Notes: generated by a model from the sequence alone, not told the origin. A stretch of 64,000 nt of DNA from Helopsaltes ochotensis (GCA_013400155.1 VXBM01000674.1:102460-166459); one strand, 5' to 3'; positions 39,801-54,800 are shown, counted from the first letter of the stretch. Translations and numbers: made by a program.

Positions 39801-42800
39801 TGACATGAGGAATGATGGCAAGCAGCAGAGAGTGCAGGGCATGCTGGTAGGACTCAGGGAACCTCTGGCCTCTGGGCAGCTGAAACCAAGAGCACATCCC
39901 AGCTCAATGCTGCAGGACAGCAGCTGGGGAGCGCTGAGCACAGGCACAAGTTCTTTGGCATTTGTTTTCATTGCTTCTTAACAAAACAGTGGCCAGAGAA
40001 AGTATTGGCTGCAACTGCAGTAGGTAGTAACAGAAAAAGAGGCTGCACAAGCCATAAGGACTTCTGGAATTTTTAAATTACAACTGAGAGTGAAAGGGCG
40101 GAAAAAGGAAAAGTAAAGTGAAAAAGAAAGTTAAGCTGTTCAGTTCGGCAGGTTTGGTTTGTTTTAAATAAAGAGTCACAAAGCTTTTCAGAAAAGCTTT
40201 TGGAGGAGTTAAGTGAGAGTTGTGTAATGTAGCATTGACCAAATTCTTTTTTTACCTTGATTTTGTTTTCTTCCAGTAAGTACATTGCCATGGACTTTGC
40301 CAATGCTTCAAAGAAAAACCACGAGTACTAGAATGAACAAAGAATACTATTACTTTTCCCAACAGGATTGAACATGACTGATATCCCCTGACTATGTGGG
40401 GAAGCACCTATGTGGGAGGGAGAGCTCACATTCAAACAGCTTTTCATAAGCACTGCTTGGCTTTGGGTGCCTTTGCTACCCAGAGATGTCCTGCCACTCT
40501 TAGGGTGGGAATAGATTTAGCCCCTCTGCACCCCAATTCACCCTGCCAAGAACCAGCAGAATTTGGGGAGCAAGCCCTGCAAAGGCCCAGAGAGGCAGAA
40601 ACTCAGTTTGCCTCCCATGAGTCACCTTCAGGTGTGGCTTGAGGAAAATAGATAAAACTGGCAAAATGAACAGCCTTTTGCTGTCTCCTGCCATGCGCCT
40701 AAACAGAGGCTCCCTGCAAGAATTTATCTCTGTTTTAAGGGGAGAACCTCAAGGATGTAGATGCAAGGACTTGCCCTGGCAGCTTTGTCCCTGCAGTGGG
40801 CTTAGATGGGGGTAAGTGTTGGGCTTTATATCAGACCCTTTTCTTCCCCTTCACCCTTGGCAGCCAAGTACTGCCAACAAACACTTCACCTTGAGTAGCT
40901 TATTGATGGCTAGGAAATCCGCCGACTGCTTCAAGATGGTGGCCATGGAAAGCACCAGGATCTCATGGGTCATCTTGGCCTGTTTGGCACTTGGTTTCTC
41001 AGCTCGGAAGACGTACTGAGGCAAGAACAGGAGTGTCAGTGTGTGCCTGCTCCCAGCAGGGAGTCCCGAGGGGCAGTGTGTCGTGACTGACCTTTATGAA
41101 GGAGCGCAGGTAGTGGTCCAGACCTTCTTCATGGCACTTGGACACGATGTGCAGGAGAACCCTGGGGAGAAATGTGGTCTGTGCTCAGCACGCAACACAA
41201 GGGCAAGTTCCTCTACCTCACAAAAGCAGACAACACGTGTGTCCCATCCTGCTCAACCCCAAAAGCCTCTCTACTGGCACAGCCTGATTTGCAGAGCAAC
41301 AGTTCTTGCAGCCAGCACCCCAACACACAGCTCCTGCACCATCCTTGCACAAAGCACTCAGATGAGGTGCCCAAAGCCTCTTCTCCACTTCTGTGCTGGC
41401 CCAGAAATCATCCAGACAAGCCGACTTTTAGCACTCAAGACCCCTTGCATGAGGAGGTGAGACAGAACATTGTAATTATAATCTGATGCCTCCTTGCATC
41501 CCTGGAATTTATTCATTCTGGAAGCTTCCTTTTTTTCTTTTACTTTATTTACATCATATGCGCCTTGTTACATGCATATTTTGAGCTTATTTTGGATTAC
41601 TGGATTATTTTGGGCTGTTGCCTTGCAGTGTGGGAAGGTCAAGCAATCCTGGAGAACATGCCAGCCCTCTGGACTCAGTCCCAGGCAGCTGATCAAGGCA
41701 GCAAGAGCCTGGTCTCCCCAGCCATACTGGGGATTTACATTCCACTCCCAGCCAGAGGGAACAACAAACTATTGCATGTTGTCACAGAACCCACAGGTCA
41801 AACCACAAGGAGTTTACGAGCCATTTATCAGATAAAGTGGGTTTTAAATTCCACTACGAAAATTCGATGAGAAAAGAGATGTTATTAAACAGAAAGCTAC
41901 TGAAAAACTGGAAGGCATAAGGCCAAGCTTTAATCAAAATCTCTGGGAATGAAGGTGGGAGCTGGTCACCCAACAGGTACCTGGAGTCACCTCTTCCCCT
42001 CCCCTCCAAACAGAGTGGAACTACAGTGCTCCGTAAAGGAAAAGTTCTCACGACCCGTATCATATGGCACAGGGCAGTGACTGCAATAGGCACCACATCC
42101 CTGGGGACAGGGGCTTAGCCTCCAGCCTCCAGCTCCATGGGAGCAGGATGCTTCCGGTAGAGGGATGCACGCTCTTGGGACCAGAGGATGACATCCAGCA
42201 CCCCCTGTGCAGGGCAGCACTGCACTGAGGCAGCACCACGGGAGGAAGGCACACGTTTCAGGGGGAGCACAGCTGGGGCTGCAGCACCCCACACCCAGCT
42301 CCGGGGCACCGGCAGCAATCCTGACACCAGGGACTGGCATGCCAGGATGAGACCAGGACATTGCTCCCCACATCTGCTCCCTGCAGCTGCGACATGCCTG
42401 GGCACTCTGCAGCCTCTTGATACGACAATAACTCGGCTCCCAGAGCCACCGAACCCTTTATCTTTTGAGAAACAACCCAGGAGTATCTTTAAAGTACCAT
42501 GTTTTTCCTCACACCACTCGCAGCACAAGAGCCCCACAACGCCCCCTTGCAACCCACATGATCCAGGGGAAGACAGCAGTAGGGAACAGACAGTGCTGTC
42601 ACTTAGCACCCAGTACTGGGAAACCAGACCCTGCTTTGCACTGCCATTTGTGGCTTTGCGTTTGTCACTGCACGGTTCACCCAACACTCACATGGTGCAG
42701 TTGACAGCTACTTCATCCTCCTGCGTCACATTTGTAAGGACTCTAAACAGTTGCATAAGAATTACAGGTAGAAACTGAATCATTACTTGGATCTCCATGG

Positions 42801-45800
42801 CGTGCAAACACTAAAACAAATGTTCAAAACACAGACACTTTTAGTTCAACATGTTGCAGATATTAAACAGTTAACAGTCCGTAGACATTTCTGTGGCAAT
42901 GGGACAAAGGCTTCAGGGAGTGAAATGCTTCAGCCCCCTGGAGGACAGGGTAAAAAAGTGGACTCATAGCAGGACTTGCTGCTCCTTCCAGCTGACAGAT
43001 CCCAGCTGCAAGCCTTCGGGGACCAACATAAATTACTCATGGCAGGTATTAATCCCCCCTCAGATGTGTCCAGGCAACTATGACTTAATTAGAGGTCACA
43101 TTTGATTTGAAAAGCACAGAATTTAAGACTGAAGTTTTGCTCTCCAGTCTTCTCATCACTTGTGCCAGTTTTTGGAAGTCCCATTTCCACAAATGCCTTT
43201 GGTGCACGAAAAACTGCTGCCCAATGACTTTCAGAGAGACTTTTCTTTTCAAAGAGCATAGCTTGCTGTTGAAAATGGAGTTCAGGGCACTTGGTGAAGG
43301 TCAAGATTGTCACCTGCATATGCTCTCCACCAATCTCACAGAGCTCCTGTGCCTGAAGTTCATTGTATGAGTCTCGGAAAGGCAGCATGTTTCATTTTCA
43401 GTTTTCAAACCTGCAAATCTAATGGAAGGTTTTAAAATCTGCATCTAGCTATTTAAATTACTGGAATTATTGAGGTGGTAGTGGTGGTTAAGAATCCCTC
43501 ACTTGTGGTTTGCACATACCTATCTCCCTGTCTGTAGGATGCAGTGAAGGCACTGGGGCTTGGCAGGACTGGGACCTGGCAAAACACTCACAGCAAAACT
43601 ACTGGGATTTTAGTGCTTGGCTTCATAACCTGCTATTATTTCTATTTCTTAAAATATCTGTACATTATCTGGCACACCTTAAGTAACCCTGTGGTGATAG
43701 ATCCCCACCACTGGAAGTGGAGCTGTTGCTACAGCAGCACTCTCAAAAACTGGAGTTCTGGAAGGAAACAGTAAATAGCCAAGAATAATATTCCCTGCAG
43801 AAGCCCTTGCTGGACCTGCTCCAAAGCCCTTACTCATGCTGCAGTGATTACCAAAAAGCTGGGTCTAGGTCATAGGTCACCTCTGCTCAAATTTAACTGG
43901 CTGATAATCTCACGTATCTTTTTCAGCCGAAAAAACCCTCTTGTTTCGAATGGGCTTCCAGAAAACAAGGAATTGTGCTACAGTTTAAAGGGCTGAATCA
44001 AACCTAGAACAGCAAGGGAGGAGTGTGTGAGTCCACCAGGAGAGAGCTTTGCCATGAGCATGGCAGAGAAATGCTGACTGCTTGTTTTATCCCTTGTGGA
44101 AGGCAGAGGGAAGCAGCACACAGAAAATCGTCTGACAAGATAAAATGAATGTAGGGACATGAAAAAACATCTCATTTAAATACTAGCCCATCTGATAGGA
44201 TAAAGCAAAAATAAGGGTACTGCACAAGGCACTGGCCCCAGCAAGGGTGTGTTCCCACGGGGCAGGGTTCTGGGTATTTGCTGACAGTCTGTAAAAACAC
44301 AAATGAAGTCCAACGACAGGCACTGTTCACCTTTAGGTATTTAACAAGCTCTCCTGGCACTTCCTTAGCTCCCGCCTGAACCAGCTGGCAGTAGTGGAAG
44401 AATTTGTGCAAGTGCATGTCCTGGAAGAGACAAACAAGTTCAATTCAGCAGCCTCAGCATTTGTCAGCCCCTACTTCACCACTTGCACTTGGAAATCTGG
44501 TGACTTACCTGCAGCAGTGGGCCATGCCCCCAGCAAACCCCATGTCCCTGCCAGTGGTACTTTTGATCCCCAGCTGTCATCTACCAGGACCGCTCTCTGT
44601 CTTTTCCAACATCCACCCACTGCTCAGCCTCTGGCTCCCAACTAACCTCAGTATCAAGCACTAAACTTCTAGCAGTGTTAAAATTTTCCTGTGGTTGTAC
44701 TACCCTGAGCCCCAATCCCCAACCAACACTGCCCTGGAGAAACAGAAGCTGTCTCAACAGCTGCAATTCACAGGAACTGCCTCACCACCTGCATCACCAG
44801 CCTCCTACTGTCCATCTGAGGCAGACTCTCCTCCTCCAAGGTTAGATTTAATTACTCGGTTATTTAACTCTGAAAAACATCTGGAAATATAATTTGGTGG
44901 GAAGCACAACTACTCTGCTGCTCTCAGTGGCATACAGAATCAGTAAATCTCCAAAATAGAATTAGATGCTGAAAGCCATTTGCTCTGAATGTAAATGTAG
45001 CTGATGACATCCAGCCAAGGGCATTCCCCCTTGGAGCAGTGCTGACTGGACGTGCCCTAGAGAATGTGCTACTTTGCTGCACATCACATCAAACTTAGGG
45101 CAGTCCTTCACTACCATAGGACAGCAGAACGCACTAGGACTTGGTAAAACAGCCTGAACTGCTTTCAAATGGAAACCACGACTGTTTTCTTGTGTCTGCT
45201 GTTGCCAGAGAACTGTTGTTTTTTTTTTTTTTTTTNAATTAATAAAAAGTCTAATACTAGCTTGGACTCAATGATCTTAGAGGTCTTTTCAACATTGATG
45301 ATTCTACAGTTTGGGGAAACCTTTCACATCCAGCAGTTCTTTATTTTGCATCATTGAAGCAGGTCATTTGCTCAAATGTTTCCTTGGTCCTGCAAGCCGT
45401 AGTACAGTTGGCCAAGGGAATATCAGCCTCTCCCTAGGCTCTTTCAGTCACACAATTATCTCATCTCATCCAGCCAAGGGGCAGATTCCTGCAAGCAATC
45501 CCAGCCATGCTGCTTCAGAAGCATCTCAGTGCTGCTGTGCAAACCAGATATCAGGGCCCTCTCTCCCACGCCACCTATGGCTTAGCTGTAGCAGAGACAC
45601 AGCAGTCTCCCCCTCTGCATGTGTGCTGGAAGTGTTTAAGATGTTTGACTTACCTGGGTGTAAATGGTTGAGTCCAAATGGATTCTGATTTTAAACAGTG
45701 GCTTTGCTCCATCCACCCATTTTGCGTCCACGCTGGGCTGCTGTGAACAGACAACATCCAAGCACTTGGTTTCAGACTGTGGTGAGAGGGTGGCACTGTA

Positions 45801-48800
45801 CAGACACCAGGTAAGAAGGTACTGGCTGGGGTAGAAGGGGTTCACCCCCAGCACAAACACCACCTTCCCCATGAAAACATGCACACAGAGTACGGGCTCA
45901 TTCTCCTGCTCTGTGCCATCTGCAACAGCCCAGCCTGCCACAGAAATACCCTCCACAACTTGCATAACCAGACAAAGTGGAATTAAAGGTGTCCTGTCTC
46001 CCATCCCTAAGAACTTTAAGCTTTTGAGGTGCCCCGCAGAAGAGATCTTTTCCGCTGAGCAAAGCATCAACAGAAACCCAGAATTCACAATGGTAGCAAA
46101 AGCTCGGCTTCCCCCTTCCTTTTCCATTCGAGCCCAATCTAAATGGAAGGCCTTCCTACCTTCCGTGAGTCCGTGTCCCCGAGCCCCAGGTAGCCCGGGG
46201 GGAGGCTGGATGACACCGGCAGATGCCTCTCCAGGGTGACAATCCGCCCATCCTTCAGCAGCGGTGCCCAGGCGAATCCCACTGCGGAGGCAACCACGGC
46301 GGCAGAGTCAGCAGGCACACGGCGCTGCACGCTCTGCTCAAAAGGAGCTCTGCCTCACCCCAGGGAAGTCCAAACCCGCAGTTCTGCAAGGGGCTTCAGC
46401 AGGGGATCGGCCACGTCATTAAAGGAATTTTTACCTGGTGAACAGAACTCAGACACAGCACATACCAGGAGTGGGTGCGAGGGGCAGAACAATGGGTGAG
46501 CCATGGCTGTGCACCATGAGGGTCCTCTGAGGACTGGATGAAGGGAGAGGCTTCCCAGCCACTGGGACCCAGGTGTGCACATGCCTAGTGTTGGTAGGAT
46601 CAGCCCCTGAGACCCTGATCTTGCATCAAGTTTTTATTGGTGACTTGCCTGACAACAGCACATCTCCAAGTCAAGTCAGGAATGTACAGAAAGAATTGTC
46701 AGACTGCAGCAAAAATTTGACCTTTAACACAAACTAAAAACACTGAGTTTATTCCATTTTAGACCTACAATTTTGTATTAGGTTGTTTTTAGAAAAGAAA
46801 ATTCAGAGAGGCGGGTATATTAATCAATTTTTTTTCATGTCCCTAAATTTGTTTTATCTTGGCCTTTTACACTCCAACAGAAGTAATTTAAGCATTGAAC
46901 ATACCTTGAGTTTCAACGGTGTCTTGTTTTTTCGATGTTGCCTTTGTATTAATTTCACAGCTGACATGATAGAAGGTGAAAAGCAAATGATGCTTTTGAT
47001 GGAGGTGAATTGGAAGCTCAATTTTAATCTAAAATGATATCATGATAGATCAGACTGTATTTTTAGTTGTGGAGTAATATTTTAGTTCTATTTCATTTCA
47101 CAAATGTTATGTTGTATGCAGTTACACAAGACACATTCTTACCCATCTTAAATAACTCCTAACATTTCCATCACATTTGCAACATTACTTATTAATGGGG
47201 GTGTGTGATTGGAGTGCACAAAGCGTGACAGTAAAGACAGCAGAAAACAAACTGACATTAAAAATTGACAATGGCTCTGGCTTTGCTGAGCCCTTCTGCT
47301 GAGGCAAAGGGCTGGTGATTATCTTTACCCGCATTTCACCCAGCCCTGGTAAAAGAGGTATCCTGAAAAGCCCATTGGCATTGTAGCATCCAGGAAAATC
47401 TGCTGTTTCCCACACTTTGCTTTTACCTCATCATAGAACTCCGGGCTCTGGTTGTGATGCAGCACGGCAGCGTACGCATTTGTGGTCAGCAGAGGGCCCC
47501 CGGGTTTGCCATATATGCACTGGAAACACAAATAAAGAGCTGAACTCGGGGCCTGCCACCCTAAATCAGCTGGCCAAATTAAACCAGTGGTCATGGAAAC
47601 TCAGTGCTTTTCTCCTGCCCTGCTCAGCCTGGCTGGGACAGAACATCCAGCAGTGGCCAAAGGGCAGCCCCGGTAACAGGTAACGTTAACCCACCTTTAA
47701 TGGCCTGGCATCAGCTTCATCTGAATCCCTGAACTCAATGCAGACAGCAATATTCCTTGCCTGAAATGGGGAAGAACAGAAGGATGAGCAGCAGCATCAC
47801 CCTAGCCCACACCAAGCCTGGCTGCAGGTCACTCCCCAGGTCACTCCCCAGGCCAGGCCACTGCCCAGGCCACTCACCTTTGCAAACACCTTCTGGTTCT
47901 CATACTTCAAGTGCAAGGGGTAGACGTAGAGGTGGTTTTTGTAGACTGTGAAGGGGTAACAGTATTTTGAAACTTCTGGGACAAGCTCCTCCACTTCAAC
48001 TGCAATGTCCTCACTGCCCTTCTCAAAAGGTTTTATAGGAATGTAAGAAGCTGTGAAACAATCTGGAAGAGAATAAGAACAGAAAAAATTCGGTCCACTA
48101 GAAAAGCCTTTTGGACAGGAGATTAGCCTGCATAACCTGTGATAAGAGCTGCCAAAAGCCCATGGAATGACACTGAACACATCACAAGTCTTTTCTTTGC
48201 TTCAGTTTTTTTTAATGCAAGGTAAAGAATCAGAGACACTGACCATGTTTGTAAAGCCCCACAATCAAAAACAGATCAAAATGTCGTAAGAGATCAGTGC
48301 AAAAGCAGGCAGCTGGCTTTCTTTGGATTTAGGATGTGATGGCCAAACTGTAAAGCAGATCAATTGCTCAGGTAAATCTCTGCACTTGGACGACATCTCC
48401 TCCACAGTATGCATCAGAAAGACTTACAAGTCAGCGGTTGTGCTGAACTATCCATTTCTCATTGCAGCCCTGAGATCCTCTTGTTAATGAAACAGCAAAA
48501 TCCCCCCTAGACCCCCTAGAAGCTTTAACTCCTGAGGCTCAGGCCATCAGCACTTATGTTAAGATCCAAGATCCTTACTTGTGAAGTCTAGTGGGATGTC
48601 TTTGATGATGATATTTAACTGAGCTGGAATAACCTGCAGTTTTGTCTTCTCTGGCCTGTGTTAGGGAGAAAGGAACAAGAGTGTGAACCTTGAAACCTCA
48701 GGTGCTGAGCATATCATCAGCATTTTTTGCTACCCTCCAAATATTTCAGAAATTGTCATCTCATGCTTACACTTAACCGTTTAAAAATGCATGTCAAAAT

Positions 48801-51800
48801 GCCTGCCCAGCCCCTGCACCAGTCTCTCACACTTACTTCTTATACTCAGCTAAAAGCTTCAGCATATCTTCATTTGAGAGTTTGCCACTGTCTTGCTTGT
48901 ACAAAGGTGAGAATTTTCCATCAGCATCAAGAGTGCCCTGGGAGTCTTTGAAAACTGGTCTGCAGAAAAGAAGAGGTGTATTTTCCTAGTGCTGGTAAAT
49001 ATACAGACACTGAGGTCTTTGACACATTTGAAAGGCAGTTCACCAGACAAGAGGTTCGCTGGCTTGTGACTGCTCCCAAAACCACAGACCTGACTGCTCT
49101 CCCACTCTGACTGGTGCTTAGACCCCACTCAGGCTGCAACTGTCACATGAAATCACATGGGACATCATTACCCATTCCCCTCTCTCCAGCCAGGTCAGAA
49201 GGACACGCTCTGGCCATTTCCAAGCCTGGTCCACAATCACAAACACCCTTCCATCCCCTCCCACTAACACCAAGTGGTAAAGCATCTTCCCACTTGCATA
49301 TGGCGTCACAGCACAGAAATCCTCCCAGGAAAGAGTGTACGATAAAACCAGGCTGGGGACATGCATAAGCTTCCTCCTTCCAGAGCAGGAGACTGGACTC
49401 TACCTTGCAAGAATACCAGCATCTCTGCCCTTGAAAATTATGGGTGTCTGTGTATAATAAGAACATTAAAGCATCTGCAGCCCCCTTCTGTGCAAGCACT
49501 TTCTGCTGAGACCCAGAGGGGAAATGTTCCAGGGATGCAGAGCAAGACAGCTCCCTGCACCAGCCCACTCAGCTCCTCGCCCAGCAGGAACAAACCTGAA
49601 GCTAGTCAAAGTCAATGCCCACCCAGAGCCCACCATTAGGGTGAGGATCCGCTTGGAAGAGGGCTGCGTGCTGGCCCCCAGGATCCAGCTGCATCCCAAA
49701 ACCACCATCTCAAAGATGAGCAGTCAGAATCAAGAATACATACTGCAAGTAGTATACTCCCAAACTCCAGCCCTCTGTGACACCCTTCTCTGTTCCCATG
49801 TCATTCTCAGCCTTTTTGTCAGCACCAAAATGCAATTTAGCACTGGTAGGCAGTAGATGATCTTGCCTTCCTCTGACTGAGATTCAAGACAGCACTGACA
49901 TACTTACCAGTCCCGGTAAAAGAACAGCAAGGGAATGGGATAGCTACCTTCAGCCATTCCCAAGAACATTAACTAAAGAAGAGCTAAAACAGAAAACAAA
50001 CCCTGCCTGATTGCCTGCCTGATTCCAGGCTGGAAATTCCTCTGCTCACATTGTCCCTGGCAATGGCTGGTGTCGGGAGGGAATTTCTGCAGTGATTCTC
50101 TTGATAGCATGGGATGGTGTATTTTGTCCCCAGATGTTCTGCCCTGATAGCAGTAGCTACATGTCAGTAGGAAGGTTACAGCCTTCCCAGCCCCATCACT
50201 GTTTACTTTTCAATATTTTGTTTCTAATTCTAGATAGAGCATTTCAGGCCAATCCTAATTCTTTTTTTGGGACTTGGAGCCAAACTCTGCAACCTCACTG
50301 ACTTCAGTCACTTGGCCTTTTGCCCAGTCATGTTCCCAGGTCACTCCCAGCAGCAGAGCAGCTCCCACTGTGGGCAGAGCCCAGCCTGAGGTTACAGCCC
50401 AGCCCGAGCACTGACCTGGCAGCCCAGCCGAAGGGCATCCGGTACTGCCCCAGACGGCTGCACACCTGCTTGGCCACCTTATGGACCTTCTGGGCAGTCT
50501 GCAAAACAAGAGAGAGGCAGGTCAGCACGTGCCAGGACCTTGATGCTGTCTGGGAACAGCAGTGAAGGGTGCTGCAGTCTCCAGGGAAGAGCATCTCTCC
50601 GTCTGCTCCTCAGGCACCAGTGCAGCTGACAGACATCCCTGTCTGTCACTTCGAACCACCTACACCTGTTACTTTGCAAAGCATGTTAAACCTCCTCAGG
50701 ACTCAACTGTTAGGGAATTAGTGCTCTATTTTGCCAAAGGGTATTAGCTTATCTTTCAAAACTGACTGCAATTGGCTTATCCTATACAGACTTACAAAGC
50801 GTGCCAAAGGAATGCCACCATTACCAGGTATTCTGTAATTGACTTTTCAGGAACTGCTCTTGACTGGCTGCAACAAGGCAGCATCAGCTCCACCTGGATG
50901 CAGAGACTGATGCTGGTGGCAGCAGCAGGGCCTCCCCCTTGGATGCCAGGAAAAATTTCTTTGGTCAAAGGTTTGTCGAGCACTGGAAAAGGGTGCCCAG
51001 AGAAGTGGCAGAGGTATTCAAAACACGTGTAGATGAGGTGCTTAGGGACATGGTTTAGTGGTGGGGTTGACAGTGCTGGGTTAATGGTTGGACTCAAGGG
51101 TTTTATAGGGTTTTTCCAAGATGCAGGATTCCATGATTCTATGCAGACACTTCATTTTGGGGATGAAGTGTCCCATTTTTTCCTGCCAGCCTAGGGTTTG
51201 GCTTGCTGAACTGTAATGGGAAAAGGTCTGGCCCCAAATCTTGGCTCTTTCTAAAAATCCTCTGGCTTTTTCCAGGGGAAAGAATCAAGTCTCCCAGGGC
51301 AGCCCAACTGAAGCCAGCCTGGGAACAATGTTAACAGAGAGGACAAAGACTGTATTTGCCAGAAAGAAACTGAAGAGCCATGGAACAACCCATGTTTCAG
51401 CCTGCTCTACTCTCTGCAGCAGCAGACAGCATCACTCAGTTGATGGCCCCCGGCAGTACCTTCCCAGGGTCCGAGTTTTTCATGTAGGGCTCTACACAGT
51501 GGGCAATGCTGCCCTGCAGCACCTTCTCCACACGGGCCACCAGGAAGATCTCTGTGTGCGGGTTGGTCACGGAGAACACCCCCTGCAACAGAGAGACAGC
51601 AGCTGTCACACAGCAGGACCCCACAGCGTGCACCACGGGGCCTGTCCCTTCCCACACCCCACACACACCCTGCCCTGGGGTGGGCCACAGGCTGGAGCAT
51701 GGGCAAGTCTTGGAAAACTCTGCCCAGAGCTTTGCCCATCACTGCCAGTGACCCCGGTGTCACAAATTCAACCAAAATGCAAGAGAAACGTTGGCTTCTG

Positions 51801-54800
51801 GTTACCACACAGGGGATAACAACACACTGCAAAGTCACTGAAAAGCCTCAGCAGTGCCACAGAATGAGGAGAAAGTGAGATATTCACCTGTTTTATGTAG
51901 CGCAGGCAGGACTCAGGGACCCCGTGCACAAGGCTCTGGCCAGGACAGTGTCCCTGGGTGCCCTCTGCTCTGGGCTCGGAGTTATCCAGCAGCATGTCCC
52001 GGACAGATGGAGGGTTCAAGTCCACGTGGAAGTCAGCTGAAATCTTGCAGTTACTTTTCAGGTCAAATAATGCCAAGCTTAGGAAAAAGGGCTCAACCTG
52101 GAAATTTTATTGAATATGTGTGTCATAAAAAATGCACGGCACAGGCTCAGGAGTATCAATATGCATTGCTTTCCCTGATAAGGAAACTGGGAACCTTCTG
52201 CTTCTGTTTGTTCCTTTAGTTTGGTACACCAGCATTGTACAGAACTGTGACACACTATCCATGTTTATTTGCTTTATAAATATACAGATTCATTTTTTTC
52301 CCGCACCTTCTTGCATTTTGATCTAGTCAATTTGAACAAAGTTATATGAAATATAAAGAATGAAATCCACACTTAAGTCCATTAGCTCTGGATGGCTCAA
52401 CTGTGACACTAAAAGTGTTCCTCAGATGCTATCCCAGGAGGAAAGTTAGCTCTCCCAGCCAGGAGGGCTCAAATACAAGGCTGGCACTGCTGAGGAAATG
52501 TATGTGCAAAACCTGCCAACTGCATTGTACCTACTGACCTTGACAGCACCAGGCAAGTGGCAGTAATTCATGTATTTCTAATTCAAACATCCTAGTAGGC
52601 ATGTATCCATGGAAAGATAAAAATGCAGGCCTGAAGATAAAACTGTAGCATGCCCAAGACATTCCAGCATGACTTGAAGGCATTAAACCAATGCTGAAAA
52701 TGTGCTGATTAGGTCTCACTCTGGACCTGAATAAGGATGGATAACAAGAATCTTTGCTGTTTACAATGCATCCATCTGCTGGGAGTTACTGAGCCTGGTG
52801 TTGTGTATCAGAGCTGTGAGCTGCCAATATGAAACCTTCACAAAAAAGCCTTTGTGATTCTACCAGGCATCAAACAGGGCAGCATCAGTAGAGATGGGGC
52901 AGTGCTGGTGCCCCTGCCTCCCTTGCTGCTCTGCACCCCTGCAGAAAGGGCTGATTCCAGCCAGAGCAAGCACAGGACATGACAGCAGGGATTTGTTTTG
53001 GGAGGAAAGACTAGAGGAGACTGGTCTGTTCAGCCCAGCAGAACAAAGGCTGAGGTGAGATGTAAGAGCTGACAGACATCTACAGACATCAGAGGCTCAG
53101 AAAATACAAGAATTTTTAGGCTAAGGCACAACTTTGGCACAATAACAAATGCAAATAATAAAGTGACTGTAAATAGAGTTAGGCTGGAAGTAAGGAGAAG
53201 GTTCCAGAACAGGAAAATCCCTTGCCATTAGGGGAAATGAAATAAAACACAGCCATGAGTGGTTTGGAGATGGAGCTTAATCATTTACCAACAGGACTTT
53301 CACAGAGATGCAGAATTTGGCAGACACACACTCTCCATTCCCTGTGCCCCCAAATCAGAGGTTTCCCAGCAGCCTCAGTTGCTGGCAGGCTGAGACATGT
53401 CAGCACAGACCCTGTCCCCAAACACGTTTTTGGAACATCAAAATACCAAGGCAAACAAATCCTGCAATGACAGGGTCAGCAGTCACCACCTGCCCAGGTC
53501 CCACTGGTGCTCATAGCAAAATGGGATCATTTTAACCACCCCCCAGATTAATTTGCCAAGGTATTTTCTTGCTGGTGAGAGGAAAAAAGACAAAGCAGCA
53601 CATGCTGGAGCTCCCCTTACGTTGGTGGGTCCTTCTTCTGCCCTATCGCTCAGCTGAGCGAGGAGGTTGAGGGAGAAGTCCTGGCAGCAAACCACGAAGC
53701 GCCTGCTGCATTTTTCTTCAAAAGGCTTCACATCTGGCTCAATCCCTGAGAAATCGAGTCTCTAAAGAGCAAACAAACAAACCTGGTCTCATTAAAAAAG
53801 AAAACAGCCCCCTGAATAATGTTAGGGGATCACATTACTGCCAATAGTATCTTTATCAATTCTTTCCAAGTGGACCAAGAGGTACAAGTCATTCACAAAT
53901 GAGTGCAATTTGATGATGTCCCGCAAAGATATTCAAGACATGAATTCATGGGTATGTATCAATTTTTAGCAACCTTTTGTGCTTTGTAGAGCACAGCAAA
54001 CTAAACCTCAGAATTATTTCAGTTCCTTCCTGCTTTGTTGTAACCTAGGGGATCTTCCAAACACCACTTAGAGCTTGGGGAAGAAAGAGGAACATAAGAC
54101 AACATTACAATCAGGAAAGCATCTTCCACCATAAAGGTAAAAATAGGTTTGAGATGGCCCCTGTGCCTGAAACAGAGAGAAGGCACACGTGGGATTGTGA
54201 GCAACATTTCAAAGTGGAAGGCATGTCCAGCAGCACAGCAGTAACTGGTATGGCTAGAAACAGCAAAGAGTGTCTGGCTGGGAAATCCAAACAGGCTCAA
54301 TTATCATCACCTCCTCCCTAACCCAGAACACCCACGCCTGGTCTGTGCCTCCACATCCACCCTCCTCAAAGTGCAGGCACACTTGCAGCCAAAGACCCTC
54401 AGCCTTTGACACACACCCATTGTGCTGGGCACTGGGGACAGAGCTACCAAACACCCCTAAATACCAGCAGGTATTTTTGTTTCCCTTATTTTCTTTTCAT
54501 GAGGAAAGTACATTCCAGGTACGCGTTCCTGCTCCCAGCCTCCTTAGCACCAGGCATACAAGTGTGCATGTACCAGCACTGACAGGAGCAGGCTCTGAAT
54601 GCCTGGTGTTACAGCAGATGAAGCGCTCTGGGTATTGAGAGAGGGCAGTGAATTTAGCCTAACCATTTGGTTTGATAAAATAAGTTATTTTATTCACACT
54701 TAGTAATATTTCCATTTTTATTATCTGACTAGAATATAGGAAGCTTCTCAGAACTCCTCTTAAAAAAAAAAAAAAGCTAAAAGGCCTCCTGGATGCTTAT

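Noticed and set aside
41854..42096. Possible exon reading VTALCHMIRVV after a splice-like acceptor
   Set aside because: Does not match the expected DOCK11 residues. The true next exon with matching phase and protein is at 41092-41161.
42188..42778. 196-codon plus-strand frame and a 190-codon minus-strand frame
   Set aside because: Mutually overlapping in a GC-rich intron, no known homology; part overlaps real exon 20 on the other strand.
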